A DNA stretch of 64,000 nt from Natronohydrobacter thiooxidans (GTDB lineage Bacteria > Pseudomonadota > Alphaproteobacteria > Rhodobacterales > Rhodobacteraceae), in the NCBI RefSeq assembly GCF_001884735.1, contig NZ_MJAP01000003.1, positions 558,001 through 622,000 of the forward strand. Reading direction: 5' to 3'. Of this stretch, positions 1 to 8,581 are shown piece by piece. Made by a program: the position numbers and the translations under genes. The notes under the pieces are model-generated. The model was given only the letters and a program-made list of their open reading frames with translations. It was not told where the DNA came from and ran no database searches. The stretch's first letter is position 1. Each line of letters opens with the position of its first letter.

Positions 1-322
1 GACCCACGCCCGCGCCCATCAGCAGACATAGTACAATCGCTGTGCCTGCGCTCAGTTCCCAGACCACCATCACATAGGCGGAGAGCATAAGCGCCGATGT
101 GGCCACCGCCCCGATTGACAAATCAAATCCGCCTACGACCAGTGTCGCGGTGACGCCAAGCGCGAGGATGCCGGTGATCGCAACCGACTGGAACACGAAG
201 ACCGCGCTATGTGGCGACATAAAGCCTGGTGCCGTGATCGAGAAGAACACCAGGAGCCCTGCCATCAGCAAAAGGAAGCCGAATTTTATCGCCAGATCGA
301 TCAGTCTTGTCTGCACGCTCAT
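1..322 (-). CDS. Sugar ABC transporter permease, RbsC-like (partial)
   Basis: The first 107 codons of an inner-membrane permease of the ribose/galactose ABC family; the rest lies beyond the left window edge. The translation starts MSVQTRLIDLAIKFG, has hydrophobic segments, and contains the family hallmark GGFDLSIGA. The ATG (320-322) overlaps the stop of the upstream ATPase gene as ATGA, so the two are translationally coupled. With that ATPase it would import a pentose-like sugar for the mtnK-mtnA module next door. The substrate is inferred only from context; the binding-protein gene is not in the window. Confidence 0.88.
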   Translation of the reverse strand, partial: MSVQTRLIDLAIKFGFLLLMAGLLVFFSITAPGFMSPHSAVFVFQSVAITGILALGVTATLVVGGFDLSIGAVATSALMLSAYVMVVWELSAGTAIVLCLLMGAGVG

Positions 323-1842
323 GCCCTTTGCCTTTCTGTCACAACCTCTGACGGGCTGTCAGCAACTTCGGCCATGAGAGTGGCCAGGTCGATATCGCGA
401 TTGGGGCGGTCACTTTTCAGGCTCCCCTCGCAGATCACGATGATCCGGTCCGCCACTTCCAGCGCTTCGTCCAGCTCTGTCACCATAACCAGTGTCGCGC
501 GGCCAGCCGATTGCACACGGATACGGGCGCCGATGTCACGCCGGGCTTGAATGTCAACGCCCTGAAATGGCTCATCAAGGATCAGAAGGCGCGCTTCTTC
601 CGCCATCCAGCGCCCGATCATGACCTTTTGCTGATTGCCACCGGACAGGCTGAGAATGGGGTCGGCATGCGACTGGCATTTCACGCCCATTTCGGCGATC
701 ATCCGCGCCGCCAGCGCTTTCTCGCTTTTTCGACGGATAAGATCAGCGAACCCGCTATGGCGACGGGTGAAGGGCAGGGTGAAATTGCGCCCGATATCGA
801 AATCGGGAATGATGGCATTGCTGCGCCGGTCGCGCGCGGCCATGAACACTTTGCGCGCAATCGCCTGTGCCGGGGATTTCGGCGCGTAGCTCTGTCCATC
901 CAGCCGCATTGTGCCCGAAACAGGGCGCGCTACCCCGTAAAGCGTATTTGCAAGCTGCGCCTTGCCACTTCCGACCAGTCCGACCACGGCCACCACTTCA
1001 TTGGCGTGAAGTGTCAGATCGAAGGGCCGTGACTGGGCGCGCAAGCGCAGTTCAGAAAGCTCCAGCACCGGCGCCCCGCGAGCGGGTATCGTGATATCCA
1101 CCTCGGTCATCTCATGGCCCAACATGGCGCGTACGGCACCAGAGTAATCCAGCGGGGCTTTGGTGAAGCTGCCGGAGATTACCCCGTCGCGCATGCACAG
1201 AATACTGTCGGCCAATCGGCGGATATCGGACATGCGATGCGAGATATAGAGGATCGCCACGCCCTTGGCCCTGAGGCCTTCGAGCAGCGTGAACAATCTC
1301 TGTGCTTCCGCATCTGACAGCGAGGATGTCGGCTCGTCAAGAATGAGGATTTTCGGATTATGTGACAAGGCCCGGGCAATTGCCACAAGCTGGCGATCAG
1401 CCAGCGATAGCAGCGCAACAGGCTGTGTCATCGGCGCCACCAGCCCCACGGCTTTGGCAATCTCCCGCGCCTCGGCGCGCAGCTTTGCGGCGCGCAGGAA
1501 CAGGCCGGACCCGGCTGCTATACGGTCAAGCATCAGGTTTGACGCGACATCAAGATCCGTCACAACCCCGTCATTGATGGACTGATGAACAGTCACGATG
1601 CCCGCGCGCAGCGCCGCATGCGGAGAGTCAGGGGCATAGTCCTGTCCATCCAGCAACATCGTGCCACGATCCGCCGTCTGTACGCCGCACATGATCTTGA
1701 CGAGGGTCGATTTGCCCGCGCCATTCGCCCCCATCAAAACTGTGATTTGCCCGGCGGGCAGGTCCAGATCAATGCCGCGCAGAACGCTGTTGGCCCCAAA
1801 AGCCTTGTTCATATTGCGGATTTCAAGCGCGTTCTGCGTCAT
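319..1842 (-). CDS. Sugar ABC transporter ATP-binding protein, RbsA/MglA-like (two ABC domains)
   Basis: A 507-residue double ATPase, the usual length for RbsA-type proteins. The first domain has Walker A GANGAGKST near residue 38, a divergent signature (LSLADRQL) and Walker B LILDEPTSSL. The second has a degenerate Walker A GLVGSGKAQ, signature LSGGNQQK and LLILDEPFQGVD. One weak and one canonical site is usual in this family. The start at 1842 is chosen over an upstream in-frame ATG (1884) because GGGAGAGGA lies just ahead of it and the protein then begins at the family N-terminus. It is divergent from mtnK; the upstream operator-like repeat at 1877-1912 suggests SorC control. Confidence 0.93.
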   Translation of the reverse strand: MTQNALEIRNMNKAFGANSVLRGIDLDLPAGQITVLMGANGAGKSTLVKIMCGVQTADRGTMLLDGQDYAPDSPHAALRAGIVTVHQSINDGVVTDLDVASNLMLDRIAAGSGLFLRAAKLRAEAREIAKAVGLVAPMTQPVALLSLADRQLVAIARALSHNPKILILDEPTSSLSDAEAQRLFTLLEGLRAKGVAILYISHRMSDIRRLADSILCMRDGVISGSFTKAPLDYSGAVRAMLGHEMTEVDITIPARGAPVLELSELRLRAQSRPFDLTLHANEVVAVVGLVGSGKAQLANTLYGVARPVSGTMRLDGQSYAPKSPAQAIARKVFMAARDRRSNAIIPDFDIGRNFTLPFTRRHSGFADLIRRKSEKALAARMIAEMGVKCQSHADPILSLSGGNQQKVMIGRWMAEEARLLILDEPFQGVDIQARRDIGARIRVQSAGRATLVMVTELDEALEVADRIIVICEGSLKSDRPNRDIDLATLMAEVADSPSEVVTERQRA

Positions 1843-1876
1843 CTCGATCCTCTCCCTGTCCCGATAATTGATGGAT

Positions 1877-1912
1877 TTCTGCAAATGTCAATAGTATTTG
1901 ACTTTTGCAGAA
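1877..1912. promoter_or_regulatory. Probable SorC operator between the ABC importer and mtnK
   Basis: Two 15-base arms, TTCTGCAAATGTCAA (1877-1891) and TTGACTTTTGCAGAA (1898-1912), are inverted repeats with one mismatch and a 6-base spacer. They lie in the 133-bp divergent promoter region. Related sequence recurs at 5340-5355 and 10556-10583, always upstream of genes of this module. SorC-family regulators bind such repeats; assigning this one to the SorC protein at 4343-5308 is inference. Confidence 0.65.
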
Positions 1913-1975
1913 AAAACGGAAAACTGAAGACCAGCGGTGGTATGCGAAGGCCCCGCGATGCGAGAGGAGGTCACG

Positions 1976-3241
1976 ATGAGCGCAACCCCTTATGAAGCTT
2001 TGACACCGGAAACGGTCGCCGCGCGACTTGGCGATATCGTCGCGGTCAGCGCGCATGCCGGCGCTCCAGAGACATGGCAGGTGTCAGAAGTGGGGGATGG
2101 CAATCTGAATCTGGTCTTCATCGTGACGGGTGCAACCGGTCAGGTGATCGTCAAGCAGGCTTTGCCCTATGTGCGACTGGTGGGCGAAAGCTGGCCCTTG
2201 CCGCTCAAGCGTGCCTTCTTCGAATATAACGCCCTGATCCGGCAGGCCGCCCGCGCGCCGGGCATGGTGCCCGAGGTTTATCACTATGACGATGCGCAGG
2301 CGCTGGTGGTGATGGAGTTTCTCACCGATCATGTGATCCTGCGACAAAGCCTGATGCAGGGCATTCGCCATGCCGGGCTTGGGCTATTTCTGGGTCGGTT
2401 CTGCGCGCAGACGCTCTTTCGCGGCTCGGACCTCAGCATGGAAACAGCCGAGCGCAAGCGCGATCTGGCGCTTTTCGCGGACAATATCGAATTGTGTGAC
2501 ATCACCGAAAATCTGGTCTTTTCCGATCCATATTTCGCAGCTCCGATGAACCGCCACACGCCCGCCCTTGATCCCATCGTGGCCATGCTGCGCGGGGATC
2601 GCGATCTGAAGGTGGCCGCGCAGCATCTGAAAGCGGCTTTCGCCAATAATGCGGAAACGCTGCTGCATGGGGATTTGCATACTGGCTCTGTCATGGTCAG
2701 CGGCGACAAGGCGCGCGTGATCGACCCGGAATTTGCGACTTACGGTCCGATTGGCTTTGATGTCGGGATGCTGATCGCGAATTTCCTGATGGCCGCCTGT
2801 GCCGTGCCCGGCCATCTGGCCGACACCGCGGAACAGGCCAGCTATCAGGAGTGGATTCTCGCAACTGCGGCCGAAGTCTGGGACAGTTTCGCGCAGGAAT
2901 TTACGCATCTGTGGCGCAATGAGCGCAAGGGCATTCTCTATCAGTCAACGCTCTTTGAGGACCAGAACGACGCGCTTGGTGCGGAGCAGGCGAGGCTTGA
3001 CAGGCTCGCCGCCATCTGGCGCGATGCGCTTGGATTTTGCGGGGTTGAGATGCATCGCCGCATCCTGGGCCTCGCGCATATCGCCGAATATGACCAGATT
3101 GCAGACGATACCCTGCGCGCCCGCTGCGAGGCGCGCGGCCTGATGCTGGGGCGCGCGCTTGTTATCGGGCGCGACACCATCCGCAGCATGGCAGATGTCA
3201 CCGATCTGGCCCGCAGCATTCTGGGGAAGGACTATCTATGA
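1976..3241 (+). CDS. mtnK: S-methyl-5-thioribose kinase
   Basis: A 421-residue protein-kinase-fold sugar kinase that phosphorylates C1 of 5-methylthioribose with ATP. Visible family motifs are ESWPLPLKR (about residues 71-79), the catalytic HGDLHTGS (231-238, Asp233) and the metal-binding DPEF (250-253) followed by YGPIGFD. The length matches MtnK (about 400). The start at 1976 follows a strong GAGAGGAGGT; an upstream in-frame ATG at 1937 has no such site. Its stop overlaps the mtnA start (ATGA at 3238-3241). No MTA phosphorylase or nucleosidase gene is nearby, so free sugar from the divergent ABC importer is the likely substrate. 5-deoxyribose is an equally possible substrate. Confidence 0.93.
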   Translation: MSATPYEALTPETVAARLGDIVAVSAHAGAPETWQVSEVGDGNLNLVFIVTGATGQVIVKQALPYVRLVGESWPLPLKRAFFEYNALIRQAARAPGMVPEVYHYDDAQALVVMEFLTDHVILRQSLMQGIRHAGLGLFLGRFCAQTLFRGSDLSMETAERKRDLALFADNIELCDITENLVFSDPYFAAPMNRHTPALDPIVAMLRGDRDLKVAAQHLKAAFANNAETLLHGDLHTGSVMVSGDKARVIDPEFATYGPIGFDVGMLIANFLMAACAVPGHLADTAEQASYQEWILATAAEVWDSFAQEFTHLWRNERKGILYQSTLFEDQNDALGAEQARLDRLAAIWRDALGFCGVEMHRRILGLAHIAEYDQIADDTLRARCEARGLMLGRALVIGRDTIRSMADVTDLARSILGKDYL

Positions 3242-4341
3242 AAATCGACGGAACCCCGTATCGATCGATCTGGCGCGATGCTGCCTCTGATGCGGTGCAG
3301 ATCATTGACCAGCGCTGGCTGCCGCATGAACTGCGCATCGTGCCGCTGCGCAGCCTGAGTGATTTTGCCACCGCCATCCGCGATATGTGGGTGCGCGGCG
3401 CACCCCTGATCGGGGCGACTGCGGCATGGGGCATGGCCGAGGAAATGGCACGCGACCCGTCCGATACCAATCTGAACGCGGCATGGGATGTGTTGCATGA
3501 CACCCGGCCCACCGCGATCAACCTGCGCTGGGCGCTGGATGCAATGCGCAGGGCGCTCGCCCCCCTGCCCCCTGAAAAGCGCGCAGATGCCGCCCGCGCC
3601 AAGGCCGAAGCGATTTGCGACGAGGATGTGGAAATCAATCGCCGGATCGGGGAAAACGGCCTTGCACTGCTGCGCGACATTGCGGCGCGCAAGGGCGGCG
3701 GACGGGTCAATGTGCTGACCCATTGCAACGCAGGCTGGCTTGCGACGGTCGATTGGGGCACTGCCACCTCGCCCATCTACCATGCGGTCGAGGCCGGGAT
3801 TGATGTGCATGTGTTTGTCGATGAAACCCGCCCGCGCAATCAGGGCGCGCTGCTGACGGCCTGGGAAATGAACAGCCACCGTGTCAGCCATGATCTGATT
3901 GTGGATAATGCGGGCGGTCATCTGATGCAGCATGGCGAGATCGATATCGTCATCGTCGGCTCCGACCGCACCACGGCGCGCGGCGATGTGTGCAACAAGA
4001 TCGGCACCTATCTGAAAGCGCTCGCGGCAAAGGCAAATGACGTGCCGTTCTATGTCGCCCTGCCCTCGCCCACGATCGACTGGACCGTGCGCGACGGGCT
4101 GCGTGAAATCCCCATCGAGGAACGATCAGGCCGCGAAGTGACTCATGTGCAGGGCCGCGACTCTGCCGGGGGGGTGGTCGATGTCCAGATTTCTCCGGAC
4201 GGGACGGGCGCGCGGAACCCCGCCTTTGATGTGACACCGGCAGAGCTTGTCACCGGGCTGATCACCGAACGCGGGATTTGCGCGGCCACGTCTGAGGGCA
4301 TGGCAGCTCTCTTTCCCGACTACGCGACCTCAGCATTGTAG
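3238..4341 (+). CDS. mtnA: Methylthioribose-1-phosphate isomerase
   Basis: A 367-residue aldose-ketose isomerase of the eIF2B-like family that converts 5-methylthioribose-1-phosphate (or 5-deoxyribose-1-phosphate) to the ribulose-1-phosphate. Seen are RGAP (53-56), THCNAG with the catalytic Cys163, DETRPR (195-200) and the catalytic-Asp region GSDRTTARGDVCNKIG (Asp243). The usual GADR is GSDR here, and Trp167 follows the CNAG motif, which may reflect a specialised subgroup. It is coupled to mtnK by a 4-bp overlap and converges with the SorC gene only 1 bp away. None of the later methionine-salvage genes (mtnB, C, D) is present, so the carbon is probably taken by the aldolase at 5405. Confidence 0.92.
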   Translation: MKIDGTPYRSIWRDAASDAVQIIDQRWLPHELRIVPLRSLSDFATAIRDMWVRGAPLIGATAAWGMAEEMARDPSDTNLNAAWDVLHDTRPTAINLRWALDAMRRALAPLPPEKRADAARAKAEAICDEDVEINRRIGENGLALLRDIAARKGGGRVNVLTHCNAGWLATVDWGTATSPIYHAVEAGIDVHVFVDETRPRNQGALLTAWEMNSHRVSHDLIVDNAGGHLMQHGEIDIVIVGSDRTTARGDVCNKIGTYLKALAAKANDVPFYVALPSPTIDWTVRDGLREIPIEERSGREVTHVQGRDSAGGVVDVQISPDGTGARNPAFDVTPAELVTGLITERGICAATSEGMAALFPDYATSAL

Positions 4342-4342
4342 G

Positions 4343-5308
4343 TCACGCCAGCAGCGCCTGCGCCACGCTCAGGCTGGTGACAAGATGGGTCGCATAGCCG
4401 CCCGCGATGCAGGCGCGGGTGGCTGCGACCTTGTCATGGCCGGGCGTGATGAGGATGCCGGCCTGCAAACCGATCAGATCGCGCAATTCAACCCCGATCA
4501 TTCGTTCGTCCATCGGGCCGGGGATCGCTTTTCCCTGTGCATTTATGAAGCGCCCCGAGACCACGCCCACGGCTCCTCGGGCCACATACCAGTCCAACTC
4601 GTCTCGATTGACCACCCCGGCCCCCACGACGTGACTGTCTGGCTGACAGGTGCCGACGGAAAACAGGCTTTTGGTGATATGGCCGAACTGGTCAAGCTGC
4701 GCTTTCAGGATCGGTTCGGCGCGGAGTTCGCGGGCGAGGTCTGCGCGGCTGAGGATCGCGGGCGCATGAAGGTTGTGGCAGCGGGCCCCGAGCTTCTGGG
4801 CAAGGCGCGTTGAACAGGCCTCGGCTGTGAAACCATATGGGGTAGACATGGAGCCGACGAGTTGAATCACCGTCAGATCAGGCAGGTTCTGCTGTTCGAG
4901 CACAGTGGCGAGGTCATAGACTGTACGACCCCAGGCCACGCCCAGCCGGTCATCAGGGGCCAGCAGGTCCGGCAGCCATTCCGCAGCACCCCGGACGACC
5001 CGGTAAAACCTGTCCTCGTCATTGGTAGCGGCTTCATCTGGCACGACATAGGCCGCTTGCAGACCGAAGCGGGCGCAAAGCTCCAGCGCCACGCGATGCG
5101 TGGTAAAGCTCTCGGCAGCCATCGAGATGCGGATCAACCCGCTTTCGCGGGCTTCGGCCAGATAGTTGACGACAGAGGCGCGCGATATGCCAAGCCGATC
5201 AGCAATTTCCTTTTGGTTCAGGCCTTCGTGATAATACATCCAGGCGACTTCGATGATGACATTCTCGCCTGTGATCTGGCCGGCGGTCCTGCGTCGTGTG
5301 ATCCCCAT
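4343..5308 (-). CDS. SorC/DeoR-family sugar-responsive transcriptional regulator
   Basis: A 321-residue regulator with an N-terminal helix-turn-helix (LNQKEIADRLGISRASVVNYL, about residues 30-50) and a long C-terminal effector domain typical of SorC proteins, which sense phosphorylated sugars. The start is ATG 5308 behind GGGGTGAG; an in-frame GTG at 5314 would add two residues. It is divergent from the aldolase gene, and a TTGAC-TTTG-type half-site lies between them. It probably controls the ABC importer, mtnKA, the aldolase and the transketolase/RuBisCO-like genes, whose promoters carry related repeats. The effector is unknown; a ribulose-1-phosphate is a guess. Confidence 0.9.
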   Translation of the reverse strand: MGITRRRTAGQITGENVIIEVAWMYYHEGLNQKEIADRLGISRASVVNYLAEARESGLIRISMAAESFTTHRVALELCARFGLQAAYVVPDEAATNDEDRFYRVVRGAAEWLPDLLAPDDRLGVAWGRTVYDLATVLEQQNLPDLTVIQLVGSMSTPYGFTAEACSTRLAQKLGARCHNLHAPAILSRADLARELRAEPILKAQLDQFGHITKSLFSVGTCQPDSHVVGAGVVNRDELDWYVARGAVGVVSGRFINAQGKAIPGPMDERMIGVELRDLIGLQAGILITPGHDKVAATRACIAGGYATHLVTSLSVAQALLA

Positions 5309-5339
5309 TCTCACCCCAATTCAACTAATGCCAAGATGG

Positions 5340-5355
5340 TTTGACATTTGTGCAA
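5340..5355. promoter_or_regulatory. Half-site of the module's SorC-type operator
   Basis: TTTGACATTTGTGCAA lies between the divergent sorC-type and aldolase genes. Its reverse complement matches 12 of the 15 bases of the left operator arm at 1877-1891. A second arm is not clear, so this is a weaker site than the other two. Confidence 0.4.
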
Positions 5356-5404
5356 GCCTATCCCATTGTCAATCACACACAGGGCGAAGACGGATACATA
5401 CAGC

Positions 5405-7441
5405 ATGGTCGCAAATCTCTGGCAGGACAAGCAGGCAAAGCAATTTCAGGATGCAGCGGGCACAGACCCGACGGCGCGCGAACTTGCCTTGCGGGTCTAC
5501 ACGTCGCGCCTGATCGGGCAAGATCCTGATCTGGTCATGCATGGGGGGGGAAATACATCGGTCAAGCTGCGCGGGCGCGATGTGATGGGGCGTGAGATTG
5601 ACGTGCTGCATGTCAAGGGCTCTGGCTGGGATCTGGAAACCATCGAGGCCGCCGGCCTGCCTGCGGTGCGGCTGGACCCGCTGATGGAGTTGCGCGCGCT
5701 TGATGCGCTCTCGGACGAGGCGATGGTGAATGTGCAGCGTGCAAACCTGCTTGACAGCATTGCGCCCAACCCATCGGTGGAAACCCTTCTGCATGCCTGG
5801 TTGCCCCCGCGCTATATCGATCACACGCATGCAACGGCGTTTCTCGCGCTGGCAAATCTGCCCGAAGTGGCTGAGGCCACGCGCGAGATTTTCGGCGACC
5901 GCATGACGCTGGTGCCCTATATCATGCCCGGTTTCGCGCTGGCCAAGGCCGCGGCAGAAGTGTTTGAGGCCAATCCGCAAGCCGAAGGGCTGCTTTTGGT
6001 CAATCATGGGCATTTCACATGGGGCGAGACCGCGAAGGCGTCCTATGACCGTCTGATCGCGCATACCAACGCCGTAGAGGACTGGCTCGCACAGCGCCGC
6101 CCTGCGCCTTTGCACCCCGCCGCAGCGCTGCCCGCTGACGAACGCGCGCAGACCCTGCCGCGACTGCGCGGGGTGATTGCCCGGACGCTTGGTGACGGGG
6201 CCGCCATGCCTGTGATGGATCTGCGGGCAGGTAGTGATGTGATGCGCTTTCTCGCCCGCCCTGATCTGGAGGAGCTGGCGAGGCGCGGGGTTGCGACGCC
6301 AGATCATGTGATCCGAACCAAGGGCCACCCGCTTGTGCTGCGCAAAGCTGCGCAGAACCCTGACGGATTGCGGCAGGCGCTGGACGCTTACGCCGCGCGC
6401 TACCGCGCCTATTTCGAGCGCCATAACCCCCGCTTTGGGGGCGCAAAAACCATGCTGGCCCCGGTGCCGGGGCTGGTCTGGGCCGAAGGGATCGGGTTGA
6501 TCGGGCTGGGGGCCACAAAAGCGGCCGCGCGTATTGCCGCAGACATTGGCGAGCAAACCCTGCGCGTGATGCGCGACGGCGAGGCTTCGGGCGGGTTTCA
6601 TCCCATCCCCGAAGCGGACCTGTTCGATATGGAATACTGGTCGCTTGAACAGGCGAAGCTGGGCAAGGGCAAACCCGCTGCGCTGCAAGGGCGCATTGTG
6701 CTGGTGACAGGTGCTGCGGGCGCAATCGGCGCCGCCATCGCGCGGGCTTTTGCTGCGCAGGGCGCATCGCTCATGCTGATCGACCGCGAGGCAGAGGCCG
6801 TGGAGGCGCTGCGCTCCAGCCTCGGGCGCGATCATTGCGCGCTGGCCTGCGACATCACGGCGGCAGGGGCAGCGGATCGCGCGATCGGGGCATGTATCGA
6901 CAGTTTCGGGGGGCTGGATATTCTGATCTCGAATGCTGGTGCCGCGATGACCGGCGACATGGCCACCCTGCCCGAGACCACCCTGCGCGCCAGTTTCGAG
7001 TTGAACTTCTTTGCGCCAGTCGCCTTTGCGCAAGCTGCTGCGCGCGTGCTGCATGCGCAGGCGCGGGGCGGGCAGCTTTTGTTCAATGTCTCGAAACAGG
7101 CTGTCAATCCGGGCAAGGGCTTTGGGGCTTACGGCCTGCCCAAGGCCGCGACGCTGTTTCTGGTCAAGCAACTTGCGCTGGAGCTGGGCGGCGAGGGCGT
7201 TCGTGTCAATGGCATCAATGCCGACCGTATCCGCTCTGGCCTGCTGACCGATGACATGATCGAAGCGCGCGCCAAGGCACGCGGATTGACCGAAGAGGGC
7301 TACCTGTCGGGAAATCTGCTCAAACGCGAGGTGGAAGCGCGCCATGTGGCCGATGCCTTTGTAGCGCTGGCGCTGTCAGAGCGCACAACGGCGCATGTTC
7401 TGACCGTGGACGGCGGTAATATCGAAGCCTCGCTGCGCTAA
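5405..7441 (+). CDS. Bifunctional class II aldolase / short-chain dehydrogenase
   Basis: A 678-residue fusion of the RhaD-aldolase/alcohol-dehydrogenase type. The N-terminal class II aldolase has HGGGNTSVK (46-54) and probable zinc-ligand histidines in DHTH (140, 142) and NHGHF (201, 203). The C-terminal SDR domain has TGAAGAIG (435-442), Ser563 and YGLPK (Tyr576, Lys580). Such aldolases split ketose-1-phosphates to DHAP plus an aldehyde that the SDR part can oxidise or reduce. Next to mtnK-mtnA the expected substrate is 5-methylthio- or 5-deoxyribulose-1-phosphate, giving methylthioacetaldehyde or acetaldehyde. The start at 5405 was picked where the family N-terminus begins; its ribosome site is weak. 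It converges with the RuBisCO-like gene 12 bp away. Confidence 0.88.
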   Translation: MVANLWQDKQAKQFQDAAGTDPTARELALRVYTSRLIGQDPDLVMHGGGNTSVKLRGRDVMGREIDVLHVKGSGWDLETIEAAGLPAVRLDPLMELRALDALSDEAMVNVQRANLLDSIAPNPSVETLLHAWLPPRYIDHTHATAFLALANLPEVAEATREIFGDRMTLVPYIMPGFALAKAAAEVFEANPQAEGLLLVNHGHFTWGETAKASYDRLIAHTNAVEDWLAQRRPAPLHPAAALPADERAQTLPRLRGVIARTLGDGAAMPVMDLRAGSDVMRFLARPDLEELARRGVATPDHVIRTKGHPLVLRKAAQNPDGLRQALDAYAARYRAYFERHNPRFGGAKTMLAPVPGLVWAEGIGLIGLGATKAAARIAADIGEQTLRVMRDGEASGGFHPIPEADLFDMEYWSLEQAKLGKGKPAALQGRIVLVTGAAGAIGAAIARAFAAQGASLMLIDREAEAVEALRSSLGRDHCALACDITAAGAADRAIGACIDSFGGLDILISNAGAAMTGDMATLPETTLRASFELNFFAPVAFAQAAARVLHAQARGGQLLFNVSKQAVNPGKGFGAYGLPKAATLFLVKQLALELGGEGVRVNGINADRIRSGLLTDDMIEARAKARGLTEEGYLSGNLLKREVEARHVADAFVALALSERTTAHVLTVDGGNIEASLR

Positions 7442-7453
7442 AGGCGCAGGGGG

Positions 7454-8581
7454 CTATCCCTGCGCGCCAGCGGCGTCCACAGCGCGCCGCATCGCGGTGA
7501 TGCCATCGCCGATCTGCGCGCCAAGCCGCAAGAGCGTTCCGCCCAGCAGATAGACAACATCCGGCCCATACATGCGCGCCATCTCGCCTGCCCGCTCGAC
7601 GCTCATGCCGCCGCCGGGCGAGGGCATGATCGGCAGGCCCGGCCCCATCGGGTCGCGGCAGGCTTCGGCAATCGCCTGACACTGCGCGACGGTAAAGCCA
7701 AACCGCCCGCCGACATTGGGGAAGACCGAAATATCGGCCCCGGCCAGGCGTTGCAACGTGCCGAAGATGACGCCGTGATCAATCCCGGTATCCGGGGACA
7801 GCACATAGGGGCCAAGGAAGCTTGGATGGGCCATCACCGGCAGGTTCAGATCAGGGTCACTGGCAATCGCCTGCATCAGCCCGAAGCCCAGAAGCCCCGG
7901 CATGATCAGGAACCCGTCCGCCCCGGCATCGCGGGCAAAGCGCAGGTTATCGCGGATTTCCCACGGATGCCCTGCCACCGACGGGAAATAGAGCGCGCGG
8001 TGCCCTGTTTCTTCGGCTGCGCGCGCCACGCTGGCTGCGATCTTCTCGACCCGTTCCCGAAACGGGGCCATGTGCTGATCGGTGATGCCGTGATCTTCCT
8101 TGACGATATCCGCCCCGGCACGCGCGCAGCGATAGGAAATCTCTGCCAGCGCATCTGCGTCCAGCCCCTGCGGCTTGATGACGGGTGCGATCAGCCCGCC
8201 CTGTGCGCGACCGCACAAGCGCCGCAGTCCATCTATCCCGAACCGCGCGCCCTTGTGGCGTGCAACGATCGCTTCGCCGGGATCGACGCCGATGACCCGC
8301 AACCCCCGCTGGATTGAGGAATTGCCGAACACGACATTCAGAAACTGGGCGAATTCCGGCCCGGCACTGTCAGGGCTGTAGCTGAGCGTCGCGCGAAACT
8401 GGTTGTCACCCTCGCGCCCGATCTCTTCGATCCGACCAAGGATCGTGTCCTCGATATATCCCGCCGGGACGACATCACGGGGGATTTCCACTGTCTGTTC
8501 CAGCGCGATCGCGTCCGCCCGCGCCCGCGCCTCGGCGCGCGATGCCGCAAAGATACGGTAGGTGACGCAAAACCGACTCAT
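7454..8581 (-). CDS. RuBisCO-like protein (form IV large-subunit homologue)
   Basis: A 375-residue RuBisCO large-subunit homologue, shorter than true RuBisCO (about 460-480). Active-site equivalents that I align by eye: Lys136 in VIKPQGL matches Lys175, but the next catalytic lysine is Gln138. KEDH (161-164) replaces K-D-D-E, keeping the carbamylated Lys and one Asp but with His for Glu204. His252 is kept while the following Arg is Pro. SPGGG (321-325) and LLGGT (345-349) resemble the phosphate-binding loops. It should therefore not fix CO2. Known RuBisCO-like proteins isomerise, decarboxylate or enolise sugar phosphates. Its ATG overlaps the stop of the transketolase C-half gene (ATGA), so it belongs to that operon. 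The substrate is unknown. Confidence 0.88.
   Translation of the reverse strand: MSRFCVTYRIFAASRAEARARADAIALEQTVEIPRDVVPAGYIEDTILGRIEEIGREGDNQFRATLSYSPDSAGPEFAQFLNVVFGNSSIQRGLRVIGVDPGEAIVARHKGARFGIDGLRRLCGRAQGGLIAPVIKPQGLDADALAEISYRCARAGADIVKEDHGITDQHMAPFRERVEKIAASVARAAEETGHRALYFPSVAGHPWEIRDNLRFARDAGADGFLIMPGLLGFGLMQAIASDPDLNLPVMAHPSFLGPYVLSPDTGIDHGVIFGTLQRLAGADISVFPNVGGRFGFTVAQCQAIAEACRDPMGPGLPIMPSPGGGMSVERAGEMARMYGPDVVYLLGGTLLRLGAQIGDGITAMRRAVDAAGAQG

Noticed and set aside
5369..7345. A 658-codon open frame on the minus strand opposite the aldolase/SDR gene
   Set aside because: It lies wholly antisense to a well-supported gene, has no recognisable domain and reflects the high-GC codon pattern.
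7454..8581. Genuine carbon-fixing RuBisCO
   Set aside because: The protein is too short, catalytic residues are substituted, and no small subunit or phosphoribulokinase is nearby.
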